Assembly (NCBI RefSeq): GCF_958450345.1
Contig: NC_088780.1
Coordinates: 160,748,726-160,812,725 of the forward strand
DNA from: Calliphora vicina
Taxonomy: Eukaryota > Arthropoda > Insecta > Diptera > Calliphoridae
Direction of reading: 5' to 3'
DNA length: 64,000 nucleotides
The notes below the pieces were generated by a model. It had not been told where the DNA came from and did not search any database. It worked only from the letters and a program-made list of their open reading frames with translations. The position numbers were made by a program, and so were the translations under genes. This document shows positions 49,255 through 61,299 of the stretch, one piece after another (position 1 is the stretch's first letter; every line of letters starts with the position of its first letter).

Positions 49255-50310
49255 AAGGAGTGAAATAGAAAAAACCTTAAAACTTTTAATTCAAATATTA
49301 TTTGATTTTTTTTTTATCAAGTTACCTTTGAAAAATATGTCAGTTTAATGTCAATTATGTTCAATGTTGTTGTTAATCTGATTAAAATGAGTGACGAGAA
49401 AAAAGTACTACTAAAATTATTAAATATTTTCAACAAAACCTAGCTTGGTCCCACAAAAGTTTGGCCAAACAGTCAAAGGTCTGCCGTCAAACTGATTCCA
49501 ATGTTATTAAATAGTATCGGGAGAACATGTCCGTTAATAGAAAACATGATACAGGTAGAACGGATGGTCCAAAAGATGTTTCTAAAGCCAATAAATAGAA
49601 AGCATTTTCAAAAGAGCTCCCAACACATCCGGTAGGAAAACAGTCCGGTTAGCTCAGAACTCGGACTATTTGGTACGAAAAGTTAAAGCCAATGAAGGTT
49701 TAAAAACATATAAGGCTAAAAAAGTTCCTGCCAGGAACTCTGCTAAAAATTTAGAGGCCAAAGGCAGAGTACGGAAATTGAAGTCAAATTTTATAAAACA
49801 CCTGCTGCATAATGGATGACTGGAACATTTTTCACAGCTTACCGGGTTAATATTTTTATGTTGTTGATGATGCTCGAGGGAATGTTGTACAGAAGTTTAG
49901 GACCCAAAAGCAGAAAATGTCCCCAAAAAGTTCTTGGTATGGCAAGCAAGATGCAGTTGCGGCAAAAGAAGGTTACAACGGGTTCTATTGACACTGACAT
50001 TTACATCAGGGAATGCGCGCTTGGTATTTGTACCAAGGGAGGCAAAACCTCCAAACTGCTTGGAGCTAAGGCCAGTGGAGAGATATTGGGCTCTTCTTAA
50101 AAGAGAACTGAAGAGCACAAAAAAGCTGTTCAAAAGTGTGGTAGATTTTAAACGGAGATGGGCTACCTATAAAAACCAAAGGGTTTCCGGAAAAGTTTCA
50201 TAAATTCATCACTATTGATTAGAACTATAAAAAATAAGATTTTCTGTAAGTTGAACTAATAATTCAATCAAATAAAAAAAATAAAAACGGTAGCTTAAGT
50301 GGTTTCTTTT
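49255..50310 (+). pseudogene. Tc1-like transposase relic, copy 2
   Basis: It follows gtgaaatagaaaaaacctta, a changed family end, then MSDEKKVLLKLLNIF-like sequence, and ends with an open 89-codon stretch (49934-50203) reading MVWQARCSCGKRRLQRVLLT, LVFVPREAKPPNCLELRPVE and RYWALLKRELKSTKKLF. The NPPNCLELRPVERYWALLKR block (here KPPNC) carries the final catalytic Glu. The part with the second Asp (WPDLASCHY in copy 1) is deleted between TLTFTSGNA and RLVFVP, so it cannot be active. Confidence 0.88.
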
Positions 50311-51464
50311 TCATTCAAATTTTGAAAATTTTGTACCCGAAGTTTTCGCCATAATAATTAAAAATGTGTTAAAAAAGGACCCAATGTTGGAAATCATATG
50401 ATTTTAGCTTATTTTCAGAGAAAATCCAAGCAATTATATTTAGTGTATAATTGATTAAAAACACACCCTGTATATTTTAGAGAATATTGGTTTGTAAGGG
50501 TGTAATGGTGACAACATTTGTTGTATCGTTTGACTTTTTGGTGAAAAATTTGACACAAATCCTTGGCGATTATGAACAAGAAATTGCGTTGATAAATGTG
50601 ACATTGAAATGGTATAGATTTGTCTTTTTCTCTTTCTTTTTTACTAACAAATATTAAGTTTGTTATTGTTTAAGCAATTTTTTGTTTGTCTTATTCTATT
50701 TCTTAATAGAACTGACAGTCTCTTTTTCAGTATTTCCAATATTTTTCGGCTGCTACTGCTGTTATTATGTTTGACTTATTGACTACGCATGTTGTGTGTG
50801 TGTTTGTTTAACAAATGTTTACATTATTACAACACTAACAACATATCTTAGTATTGACAACAAAAAATAGCTTAAGAGCATGTTATGCCATTAGGCAAAA
50901 TAATGTTTTCAACAACAATAGACGAATTTTTTGCTCCTAATTTTTTTATTTTTTTTATTTTTAAATTTATTAAAATTGAATGTTGAGACATTTCGATTAT
51001 TTGATTTTTTTTAGATAATATGTATTGTTTATTTAAATTTCTTTTGGTAAAACGTGCCAAATATTTAGACTGTAATAGAAAATTTTTTTAAAGATATTAA
51101 ATATAAATTTAAATTATTTTTTATGTTGCAAAATTTCTTGACAAAAATGCAAAGATATAACTAGATATGGATTTTAAGCAAAGTTTTAAGAACGAATTCA
51201 AGGTTTCTATAGTTCAGTAAGGTGAGAACTAATTCACTTCTCTGGTTTTGTGGAAGGAAAAATAGCAATCATGCAATTTGCGGTTAACATATAATTAAAG
51301 CAAACTTGTGGTATAAGTATTAATTTCATAAGTATGTATTAGGGATGTTTTCATCTTCACCATATTTAAATAAGAGCAATATTTATAGTCCAGACCTTGC
51401 CCCGTAGTCAAAAAAAGCTTCACTCACATAAATGTTAATAAAAAAGAATCCATTGAACCTACAG
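50311..51464. other. AT-rich intron DNA between two Tc1-like relics
   Basis: Nothing is recognised. It has T tracts and a tgtgtgtgtg run near 50795. Confidence 0.5.
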
Positions 51465-53030
51465 TTTGTTTTGTTTTATTGAAATTATTATTACAACTTT
51501 CAAAAAAATTTTTTTATAGTTCCAATAGTGATGAATTTTTTAAACTTTTCCGGAAACCCTTCCATTCAGGTTTTTATAGGTAGTCCATTTCCGTTTAAAA
51601 TCTACCACACTTTTGGACACCTTTTTTGTGGTCTTCAATTCTCTTTTAACAAGAGCCCAATATCTCTCCATTGGCCTTAGCTCCAGGCAATTAGGAGGAT
51701 TTATCTCTCTTGGTAAAAATACCAAGAGACCATTCCTTGATGTAAATTTATGTATTTTAGAACCCTTTGTTACAAATGTCCTAATCTTTTCTACAACATT
51801 CCCTCGAGTATCAGCAACATAAAAATATTGACCCGGATAGTGCGAAAAGTGTTCCAGAACATACGTTTCGTCATCCATTATGCTGCAGGTATATTTTGTT
51901 TACAAATCTTGACTTCAATTTTCGTGCTCTGTCTTTGGCCTCTAAATTTTTAGCAGAGTTCCTGGCAGGAATTTTTTGAGCCTTGTATATTTTAAAACCT
52001 GCATTGGCTTTAACTTTTCTGCTTTCCCACCGGATGTGTTGGGAGCTCTTTTGAAATTGCTTGCTATTTATGGGCTTTAGAAACATCATTCCTTCTTTCT
52101 GAAGCAGGTTTTCTATCAACGCACAAGTTTTCCCGATACTGTTCAATAACATTGGAATTGGAGATGCTAATCGGGACTGATTTTTGAAAATGCCGGGGTT
52201 CGGGATTTGATAAAGAATCCCGAAATCCCGACCCGGGTTTTCAGGATTTTCGGGAAATCTAAAATCCCGAAAATTATAAGAATGAAACATACATAATTAT
52301 GTCTTTACAATTGTAAGTAAAATTTTTATTAGACGCTAAAAAGCATACTATTGCATCTATGGTTTCATCTGCCATTCTGGAATGAATTTTGTTTCCGACA
52401 TATGAAGAGGATTTAAATTGAAGAGCATTTAAATTGAGTTTTGTTAGAGAACTTACAAACAAATGTGAAGAATTGATTTTCTAGAGCCCCACTCAAGGAA
52501 ACCCAAAAATACCGCTTTCCTTTATTAACTATTTTGTAGCAGAGTTTAGCTTAATAACTTTATAGTTGAGCTTAATAACTTTGCTGAACATCACTTTGAG
52601 ATATTCGGGCATGTAGAATGTCAAAATGCATGAAAAAGGCACACAAAAATGACAATTTCCCCTATTTATTTTTGAAAAACAGGATTTGGAAAATTCCGAA
52701 AATCCCGGGATTTAAAATTAAAAAATCCCGGGCTTTAAGAAATCCTGAATACCCCTGGATTTTCGGGAACGGGAATCAGTTTGACGGCAGACCTTTTATT
52801 GTTTGGCCAACTTTTTGTAAGACCAAGTTGGGTTTTTGTTGAAAATTTTTAATAATTCTAATACGCACTTTTTTGTCGTCACAAATTTTAATCAGATTAA
52901 GAAGAAATGAACATAATTGTAATTAAACATAATAGCTCTTATACTTTTCAAATGTAATTTGATCAAAAAAAATTAACTAATACTTTGGTTAAAAGTTTTA
53001 AGGAAAAAAAGGTTAGGTTTTTTCGATCTC
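51465..53030 (-). pseudogene. Tc1-like transposase relic, copy 3, with a nested insertion
   Basis: On the minus strand it starts at 53030 with gtgagatcgaaaaaacctaa. The N-terminal part is split at 52159-52771 by a foreign element. The C-terminal part is an open frame of 112 codons (51878-51540) reading MDDETYVLEHFSHYPGQYFY, VADTRGNVVEKIRTFVTKGS and NPPNCLELRPMERYWALVKR. The first catalytic Asp (DDETY) and the last Glu are there, but the middle with the second Asp is deleted. It is dead. Confidence 0.88.
52159..52771 (-). mobile_element. hAT-like element nested in the Tc1 relic, GGAAT flanks
   Basis: The Tc1 copy at 49255 shows the empty site (aacattggaatcagtttg). Here the site is split, with GGAAT at 52154-52158 and 52772-52776. 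The insert is about 613 bp and its ends are full of cgggatt/aatcccg words in both directions, like the sub-terminal binding sites of hAT elements. A minus-strand 62-codon frame (52462-52274) contains SSSYVGNKIHSRMADETIDA and IVCFLASNKNF, which resembles the C-terminal dimerisation end of hAT transposases. The class is an inference from that short match; hAT normally makes 8-bp duplications. Confidence 0.6.
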
Positions 53031-53039
53031 ACTACTTAA

Positions 53040-54535
53040 ATTTGTTTCGGTTTTAAACTGTGTGATAAGTTTTATATTGTGTACAAAAAGTGATGAAGTT
53101 AAAGAGAAACAGAAGTTTGTACCAAGAAAGGCACTGCTATTATATTTTGAATTCTAGGATTTTTCATGGATTTTATCTTAAGTGATTTAATAAGTATCAT
53201 TATCTTCACAAAATTATACATGCAGATTTATATCCATAAAATAGCATACTATAAAAAGAAATCACTTCATAATAGTTCATAGTCGCATTTAAATATAAAA
53301 TCTTGCGTTAATATTATTCCTTAAAACACATGTGGTGAATATTTTACTGAATAAAAAACTATGAAAATTCTACTGAAAAACAAACAGAAACGTTAAAATC
53401 TAAATAACTTATGTATAACAAGCAATCGATAGCTGGGTCCTCCAGCAACTGGAACCCTAAAAGTATACATCTGTAAAATATATTTTTGTTATATGTATTC
53501 TGTTTTTGGTACATTTACCTCATAAATGTATGCAATACACGCATTGATATGTTTTTTTTTTGAGATTTAAACCATCATCAAAAACAAAAACAACATCATC
53601 ATCAGTTTTATATTGATTTCTATGGATATTTGTATCTATATACATTTGTATATGTGTTTTTGTGAATATTTTCTATGGTTTGCAAATGATTTGTTGCTTT
53701 TCTATACACATACATTTGTTTTAAATCATATTTTTTTTCTGAATGATTTCTATACGTTTTTTTTTTGTTCTCAGATTATATTTTATTTATTTAGCCATCA
53801 GCAAACTGTTGGAAAAAAATTTAAATGTTGTAGAGAACAGTAAAGAAAAACTCAAAAAAACTGAAAAAATTGCTTTTATTGATTTAAAATTCATTGATTT
53901 TCGTGCACCTTTCAGCAAAAAAAAAACAAGCGAAAACACAATACATTTTCAACAATCTTTTTCACACATACCCATCCAACAAACAATCCCCATAAGCACA
54001 TAATGTAAAGCCACAAACTCATTTACATTTTTTTGTGTTGTTTTTATCTACTTTGTTTTGACCAGGCATTTATTGTAAAAATCACTTACTAAAATAATTG
54101 AATTGAAGTTAGAAAATAAAAAATTTACAAAAACAAATGCTAAAATCTCTCAGAAAAAAAATTGAAAATGAATTATGTTACATGTATGTATGTTCAAATA
54201 TAAATCTTTGCTTTTTTGCCAACATATGGCAACTACCACCTACATCGAACTAATCTTTACTTGTTTATTTGTATATGTTTGCTGGTGTTTTTGCAACAGC
54301 AACATCAAGCCTCTGGTTCATAAATTTATCACATCTGTTCTGATGATCAAAATATTACAAACACACACAGTTACCGACACATTCATGTATGTATATCTAT
54401 ACACATGCAGAATTTTATGTTTTTTTTTTAAAAAAAAAAACATTATTTTTTTATGCCACTTTTTGTACCTAAACAAACACTAACTAACGAAATTGTACGG
54501 ACAGGTCTTAACTTTTTTTTTGGCATTTTGTCAAT
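53040..54535. other. AT-rich intron DNA, nothing recognised
   Basis: The frames at 53613-54003 and 54175-54483 are compositional. There are catcatcatc and acacacac words. Confidence 0.5.
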
Positions 54536-54536
54536 C

Positions 54537-54720
54537 TGTTTGTACCCATATATATATTCTGGGTCTCTATACGATTCTAAGACGATGTATTTGAAAACAC
54601 GATATGGCTGAAACGAAAGGGGCTAAATGCACATATACTCCATGTTGATAAGGTTTGTTTTGTATATAACCCCTATAAATTCAGTAAAATGAGAAAAAGT
54701 TTAAATAGTGCGTTTTCCAC
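54537..54720 (+). repeat. Dispersed repeat family C fragment
   Basis: tatatattctgggtctctat followed by ctaagacgatgt and a cgaaaggggctaaatgc block, as at 2091-2340 in diverged form. Confidence 0.45.
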
Positions 54721-54826
54721 TTTTGAAGATCAGCAAAAATATTTCTCGATGTGATAAAAAAGAAAGTATTTCCGAACACTTAGTATTCCAGTAAAACTGA
54801 ATTTCTATATAAGCAACCGTGCATAT

Positions 54827-55580
54827 TTATACCCTACACCACCATAGTGGGGAGGGTATAATGCGTTTGTGCAGATGTTGGTAACGCCCAAAAATAATTG
54901 TCTAACACCCACCTTAAAGTATACCGATCGACTTAGAATCACTTTCTGAGTCGATTAAACGATGTCTGTCGTCCGTCCGTCCATCTGGTTGGCTGGCTGT
55001 CTGTCCATGTAAACCTTGTGCGCAGAGTACAGGTCGCAATTTTGAAGGTATTTCGATCAAATTTGGTATATATTACTTTTTCGGCCCAAGGACCAAGCCT
55101 ATTGAAACTGGCTGAAATCGGTCCATTATTTCACCTAGCCCCCATACAAATGTCCTTCCGAAATTGGACTTTATCGGTCATAAATGTTTAATTTATAGAT
55201 GTATCACCACAAATTGCGCTCCAAATAAGTTTTATATATACAAAATTCATGTCACCGAATTTTATTACGATCCGTCCATAATTAGTCATAGATCCCATAT
55301 AGACCCGCTTCCGAAAATCACTTTAACGTGCATAAATCGTTTAAAAATGTTGTTATACTCACAAAATTCAACATAGTAAACTTTTATATAGACATAAATC
55401 ACACGACCTAATTTCGTGGTGATCGGTCCATAATTGGTCATAGCCCCCATATAAGGCCCACTTCCAAAAATCACTCAAAAATATAAATTATTGAAATTTT
55501 AAAAGAAAAATGTTTTTGCTCTTTTACTTAGTGTAAGGTATTATATGGTCGGGCTTGACCGACCATACTTTCTTACTTGT
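54827..55580 (-). repeat. Dispersed repeat family B, copy 2 (fullest)
   Basis: The left hairpin is tataccctacaccaccatag with ggggagggtata; the conserved core has cgtccgtccatctggttggc and caaggaccaagcctattgaa; the right end is tggtcgggcttgaccgacca, tactttcttacttgtttt. It holds repeated sub-blocks (gaccgatc/ccgtccataattagtcat). It has no ATG-started long frame. Confidence 0.85.
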
Positions 55581-55764
55581 TTTTGAGTAGCGTAGTGTAG
55601 TTGAATTTGGCACGTCCTATATTGGTCGATTTTGTTTTCAGAAGCGTCCCTAACGTAGGGTTTTGTATTTTTGTTTGACAAATCGGAGTGTCTCGTCGCT
55701 ATGGTCCCTACACTTAACTTAAGCTCTTCTGAAAGAATGTTTTTTTATTCAAAAATATTTACCC

Positions 55765-55873
55765 CCGTATTCATAAAAAAATTTTAAATTTAAACAATGT
55801 TTTAAGGCAAAATTTCCATACAAAATTTGATTTTAAAACGTTGTTTAAATTTAAAATTTGTTTATGAATACGG
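55765..55873. mobile_element. 109-bp foldback, intact copy of the 27.4-kb outer element
   Basis: ccgtattcataaaaaaattt pairs with aaaatttgtttatgaatacgg; the centre is gttttaaggcaaaatttcc. It gives the uninterrupted form of the element split at 27385-27754. Confidence 0.8.
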
Positions 55874-55884
55874 CCTTTAAAATA

Positions 55885-56025
55885 TATGGCCTGTTTCACG
55901 ATGTCGAAAGTTAAATGAGTCGAACAAATTTATATGAAAAACAATCAGTTTTTAAAATTCGTTCGAATAGTTTTCATACAAATTTGTTGGAATCATTTTT
56001 CTTTCGACATCGTGAAACAGGCCTA
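55885..56025. mobile_element. 141-bp foldback MITE (GGCCTGTTTCACGA type)
   Basis: tatggcctgtttcacgatgt and acatcgtgaaacaggcctat are inverted, and the pairing continues through cgaaag and caaatttatatgaaaa-type words. It follows the 55765 foldback after only 11 bases. Confidence 0.8.
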
Positions 56026-56139
56026 TAATGAAAGTTTGTCGTTTAAATTTTTTGACCAAAATCATTCTAAGGGAAGAACCCTATTTTTAAATTTATATTT
56101 TGAAACCATTTTAATAAATAAATGTAAATTAGACAAATC

Positions 56140-56683
56140 ATAGAGCTATATGTTCACCAAATTATACTTAAAATCTATTTTTTTTTTCATAACATACTTT
56201 TCTTAAATTTTTTAAATGTTTTTTTAATATTTTTTTTTAAATTTATGACAAAAATATTTTTCTTGGTCAAAAAATTAGGCTTCAATTTTTTTCCTGATTT
56301 TGACCCGTTGTATGTCTTTACAACGGGTCATAAACTTTATATAGCAAAGGACTTTGAAATATCTATCATTAGATATCCATATTGTCTATATTAATGACTT
56401 AGTAATCCAGATATAATTCAAAATAGGCCAAAAATCGAGGTTGTCTCTCAGCCATTTGTGGGCCGATTTTCTCGATTATATATTATCTATAGCAGTTATA
56501 TTGGTGTATGAATCATGTTTGTAAGTTATTTGGGGCTACGCAAAGTTGATTTCAACATACAGACGGACATTGCTATATCGACTCCGATATCTATAACAAT
56601 CCAGAATATATGTAATAGAAATTACAATCGGAATGACGACAAATTCATATATACCCTTGCCACTCATGGTGAAGGGTATAAAA
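56140..56683 (+). repeat. Dispersed repeat family A, copy 3
   Basis: It matches copy 2 from accaaattatactt to tatacccttgccactcatgg, with deletions inside and a shortened 5' end. It contains the core gatatccatattgtctatat. Confidence 0.8.
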
Positions 56684-56689
56684 AGAAAT

Positions 56690-57975
56690 CTCTCCATACA
56701 CTTTCGCTAGTTCAAAAAAAACTGTATTAAAAGTTTATAATGTGGAATTTGTTTAAAATTCAAATTTGTACCTTTTTTCTTACCTTCAAGTATTTTGTAA
56801 CAAAAACCTAGAATTGTTTCAATTAAAACTTTGAAAATTCTATCTAACATTTTAAATGCCTAAAAGTCTTAAATTTTTAACAAAATTTGATAAGCGATAT
56901 TTATGAAATTTCTTGACATTTCCAACTTTTTGAAATATTCTAAAATACATATTATTTAAATCAAAATCATAATCAAAATGTTGTGTTGAATATAAACAAA
57001 TTTGATAACAAACAAATAAAAATATAATGCTAAATAATAATGATACGTTACTTTGAATTTTGGTTATAACTAGGTTAGTTTTGAAGTTTAGATGGATGTT
57101 TACAATTTAAAAAAAAAAAATTAATTTATTGATGATACATTGTTTTGCATTTTAGGTGATGTTATATAAGTACATATAATTATATTCACTTTGTCAATTT
57201 TAATATTCACTGTATACAGTTCTGTTGATGCACTCATTTCTCTTTCCCACACATGCTTTATGAATATGTGCAGAGATTTAAGTTAAAAATAATGAAAATA
57301 AAACCGAAATACAAAATTTTGCCTTAAATCAATAAACTCGCATGTGTAGGTGTGTAGGTGTATATGTATACGTAAGGCTGGGTGTGTGCAAGTTTGTAAA
57401 ATTGACTGTCTTTTTTTCAATATGCAATTGAAATTTTATCACTTGTTTTTTTTTATTTTTTGGAAATCAGCTTAAACTTGTTTCAATATGTAAATTTATG
57501 TGCATTTATACTACTACATACGAGTATTGTGTTTATATTATTGTGGACATATACACATACCTTTGCATACGTGTTGTTTACATTTTTTTCTCTTCATTGT
57601 TAAAAAATATCAACATCATTTTTATATAAAAAATAAGAAAAAGAAACTGGCATGAGTTTGTAGACAAAGATGTGAACGCAGGTGACAAATTTATATACAC
57701 ATATTTTATTTATTTATTTATTTTATATAAAATATCATATTTAGTAGGTACTTGTATTACAAAATAAAGAGTTATCTTTTTATTTCATTATAATGAAGGA
57801 TCTGGGTAATCTTTTTTGTTTTTATATGAATAACAATAAAATGTATGGAAACAATCGTTTTTAAATCTGCTAGAATCAATTTCTTTGTCTCGTTTTGCTT
57901 TACAAGATTTTTAAAAATATTTATATATTTTTCTTTAGATTTAAGATTGCGTGGGTAATAATTTTGAAACGTATA
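56690..57975. other. AT-rich intron DNA, nothing recognised
   Basis: There are tgtgtaggtgtatatg words near 57345. No coding signal is seen. Confidence 0.5.
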
Positions 57976-57979
57976 TTAA

Positions 57980-58490
57980 ACAAGTAAGAAAGTATGGTCG
58001 GTCAAGCCCGACCATATAATACCTTACACTAAGTAAAAGAGCAAAAACATTTTTCTTTTAAAATTTCAATAATTTATATTTTTGAGAGATTTTCGGAAGT
58101 GGGCCTTATATGGGAGCTACGACCAATTATGCACCGATCACCATGAAATTAGGTAGTGTGATTTATGACTATATGAAAGTAAACTATGTTGAATTTTGTG
58201 TGAATACCAAAATTTTTAAGCGATTTATGCACGTTAAAGTGATTTTCGGAAGCGGGTCTATATGGGAGCTATGACTAATTATGGACCGATCGTAACAACA
58301 TTCGGTGACATGAATTTTGTATATATAAAACTTATTTGGAGCGGAATTTGTGGAGATACATATATAAATTAGACATTTATGACCGAAAAAGTCCAATTTC
58401 GGAAGGACATTTTTATGGGGGCTAGCTGAAATAATGGACGGATTTCAGTCAGCTTGGTCTTGTATGGTTTTCCACACACATGTATTTTGC
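57980..58490 (+). repeat. Dispersed repeat family B, copy 3, truncated
   Basis: It begins caagtaagaaagtatggtcg, gtcaagcccgacc, and reads the core of the 54827 copy in the opposite orientation. It stops in the equivalent of ctggctgaaatcggtcc, so the end with the tataccct hairpin is lost. A family A copy starts about 55 bases on. Confidence 0.8.
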
Positions 58491-58544
58491 ACTATGAACA
58501 TTTTTATCGCTAAATGTGATTTTTCTGCCAACCAATTGTTTGGC

Positions 58545-59253
58545 AAGTAAGAGAGCTATATTCGGCTGTGCCGAATCACCAAATTATACTTAAAAATATG
58601 ATTTTTTTTTCCAAATTTTTTTTTAAATTTTTTCCAATTTTTTTTAAACATTTTTTTTTTAATTTTAATATTTTTTTTTTTTTGTTGGTAAAAAGAATTT
58701 ATGAAAAAACAAGTAAGAGAGCTGTGCCGAATCTTATATACCCTTCACCAAATTATACTTTAAAATAAATTTTTTTAAATATTTTTAGGTAAATTGATTT
58801 TCAAATTTTTTTTTTTTAGTTTTAAAAATTTTTTTTTTTTGGAAAAAAATGTATGAAAAAAAATTTGTTTGATGAAAAAAAATTCGGGTAAAAATATATT
58901 TTTCCCGATTTTGACCCATTATAGGTCCAACTTACTATAGCCTTATCTACATCGTTGCAATGGGCTTTGAAATATCAATCGTTATATATCAATATTGTCT
59001 ATATTAATGACTTAGTAATCCAGATATAGATCAATAATAGGTCAAAAATCGAGGTCGTCCCGGTTCTTTCCTTATATCTCAGCCATTTGTAGATCGATTT
59101 TGTCGATTTTAAATAGCGACCGAGCCGGAAATCAACGGAAAGTTGATTTCCACACACAGATGACTTCGCTATCTATAACGATCCAGAATATATATACTTT
59201 GTGGGGTCGCAAATGAAAAATGTAGAAATTACAAACGGAATGACAAACTTGAA
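58545..59253 (+). repeat. Dispersed repeat family A, copy 4, with a doubled start
   Basis: caagtaagagagctatattc with ggctgtgccgaatc occurs at 58545; a second start (caagtaagagagctgtgccg) occurs at 58709, followed by the usual T tracts and core. The end has gtagaaattacaaacggaat but lacks the final tatacccttgcc hairpin. Confidence 0.8.
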
Positions 59254-59286
59254 TATAAACAAGAAATTATGTTGGTAGTGTAAAAT

Positions 59287-59510
59287 ACATAAAAATACCG
59301 CATGTGTGGAAAACAACACAATAGCGTAAACAGCATAAGATTGTTAAAGAGTGATACAAGGGTTAACATATGAGACGAAAAGTCAACTAAATTCGATATT
59401 TTCAAAAAATATATAAAAATACCGCATGTGTGGAAAACAACACAGTATCGTAAACAGTTTAAGGTTTTTAAAGGGTGTGATGAGGTAAAAATAAAAGACG
59501 AAAAGTCAAA
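59287..59510. repeat. Diverged tandem repeat, period about 122 bp
   Basis: Two copies start ataaaaataccgcatgtgtg, gaaaacaacaca, and end gacgaaaagtcaa. The cgcatgtgtggaaaac word also occurs, inverted and diverged, at 19670. Confidence 0.75.
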
Positions 59511-60835
59511 ATGAAGTCCACCAAATATGATTTATTATAAAAGTACAACATTTTTTAAAAGTTTTTGGTTCTACTGTTACAACCTTAGTATTTTCATAAC
59601 TCTTACTTTGTTCCTGTTATAGTAAAAGATTTTTGTAACCAAACTAAGAACGGACTATTAGCATTTTCAATTAAAATGGTGGAAATTAAAATCTCTACAA
59701 TTTGCTGTTTTTAAAGATTTTAATAGCTAATACTTTATGCTCAGTTCTTCTTTCATCTAAACATTTACAAATTTTACGTTTTTTTACTTATTATTTATTT
59801 CCATTGAACAACTTTGTTTTTAATCAAGTTGGTTTTTTATTGTTAATGTTAATTTCGAAAACTTTTAGATTTTTCTAAAACTAAAACAAACTTTAAAACA
59901 GTTTTCATTCTATAAAAAAAGTTTAGCTCAGAAACATAATTATTTTCAACTATTTTCTGTTTAGCAATACAAGAATTTTTAATGAAGCTGCTAATTTTTC
60001 TGCAGTAATTTGTTATTGTTTAATTTGTTAATATGTTTCTGTAGAACCAAAATATAAATGTATCCTATTACCAACCATATTATCTCACATAAATAATTCA
60101 AAAAAGCGTATTAAAATTCTAAGGCATTAAATTATTTACCTAGAAAACAACAAAGAATAAAAAAACGAAATAAATATATAACAAAACGAAATATTTTAGT
60201 TAAAAATAAAATTTTATTAAAAACGAAGCAAGAAGAGACTTACAGCAAACAAAAAGCTAAATTTAATAACCACTAAGCTGATTCAGCTGAAATTCAAATC
60301 GCAGCAAACCACAATGACCAAATTCCAAATCGTATGGGAAAACAAATTTTCATATAATTTCATTTATTTTTTGTTTATAACTGCGAAGACAAGAAATATA
60401 ATACCAAAAAATACCAGTCACCAACATACCACATTAACCATTCAAGTGCGTACTTTTCATATTTATTTAGCAGTTGCTTTTGTGTTGATAACACCATTGT
60501 AAATAAATAAAGTTTATTAAAAAATAAAGTCTGCATTATGTCTAATAAGACACCAATAAACAAATACTGGCTGGAGAATATGAAAAACAATGAAAAAGAT
60601 GTGGCAAAAAAAAAGTGTGTAATAAAATAAAAAAATAAGTAAAGAGACAAATATGAAAAAATATTACAATAAATTATCTTATGACATATTAGATGTAATC
60701 AGTATTACTACGCATATATGTAAGTGTATAATCTAATAATTCTTAAATGTATTAAGGAGTATGCGTAATACAGTGGATGTCAGATGTATGGTAACAAAGA
60801 AATTCTAATTCTTAAACACAAATCTTAGGCCAACC
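59511..60835. other. AT-rich intron DNA, nothing recognised
   Basis: The frames at 60314-60650 are compositional. No element ends are seen. Confidence 0.5.
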
Positions 60836-60837
60836 AT

Positions 60838-61285
60838 TTTTATAACCTTCACCTTCGTGAGAAGGGTATATATAAGTTTGTCTTTCCGTTTGTAATTTCT
60901 ACATTTTTCATTTCCGACCCTATAAAGTATATATATTCTGGATCCTTATAGATAGCGGAGTCATGTCTGAAATCAATTTTCTAAACACCCCAGATATCTT
61001 CGGGATCCAAATCTTCAATAATTCTGTCGACTTGTCTTCGAGAATTTTACTCTTTAAAATCAGCAAAATCGGTCCACAAATGGCTGAGATATGAGGAAAA
61101 AACCAAGACAACCTCGATTTTTTACTTATTTTTGACCTATATCTGGATTACTAAGACATTAATATAGACAATATGGATATCTAATGATAGATATTTCAAA
61201 GACATTTGCAACGACGTATATAAGACCATAGTAAGTTGGGTCTACAATGTGTCAAAATCGGAAAAAAAAATTTGTAACCCGATTT
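60838..61285 (-). repeat. Dispersed repeat family A, copy 5, inverted
   Basis: It reads tataaccttcaccttcgtga / gaagggtatatat, then the inverted core (catatctatcattagatat equivalents) to gacccaacttactatggtc equivalents. The far end with the starting signature is missing. Confidence 0.8.
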
Positions 61286-61299
61286 TTTTTTACTTTCTA

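Noticed and set aside
51540..51878. Intact 112-codon transposase gene on the minus strand
   Set aside because: It lacks the middle of the catalytic domain with the second Asp and is the tail of a disrupted Tc1-like copy.
55164..58396. A 70-codon frame of the same length in two family B copies (55164-55376 + and 58184-58396 -), with similar translations
   Set aside because: It starts at TTG, is interrupted in the third copy (43912-44600), and its likeness is fully explained by DNA homology of the repeat copies.
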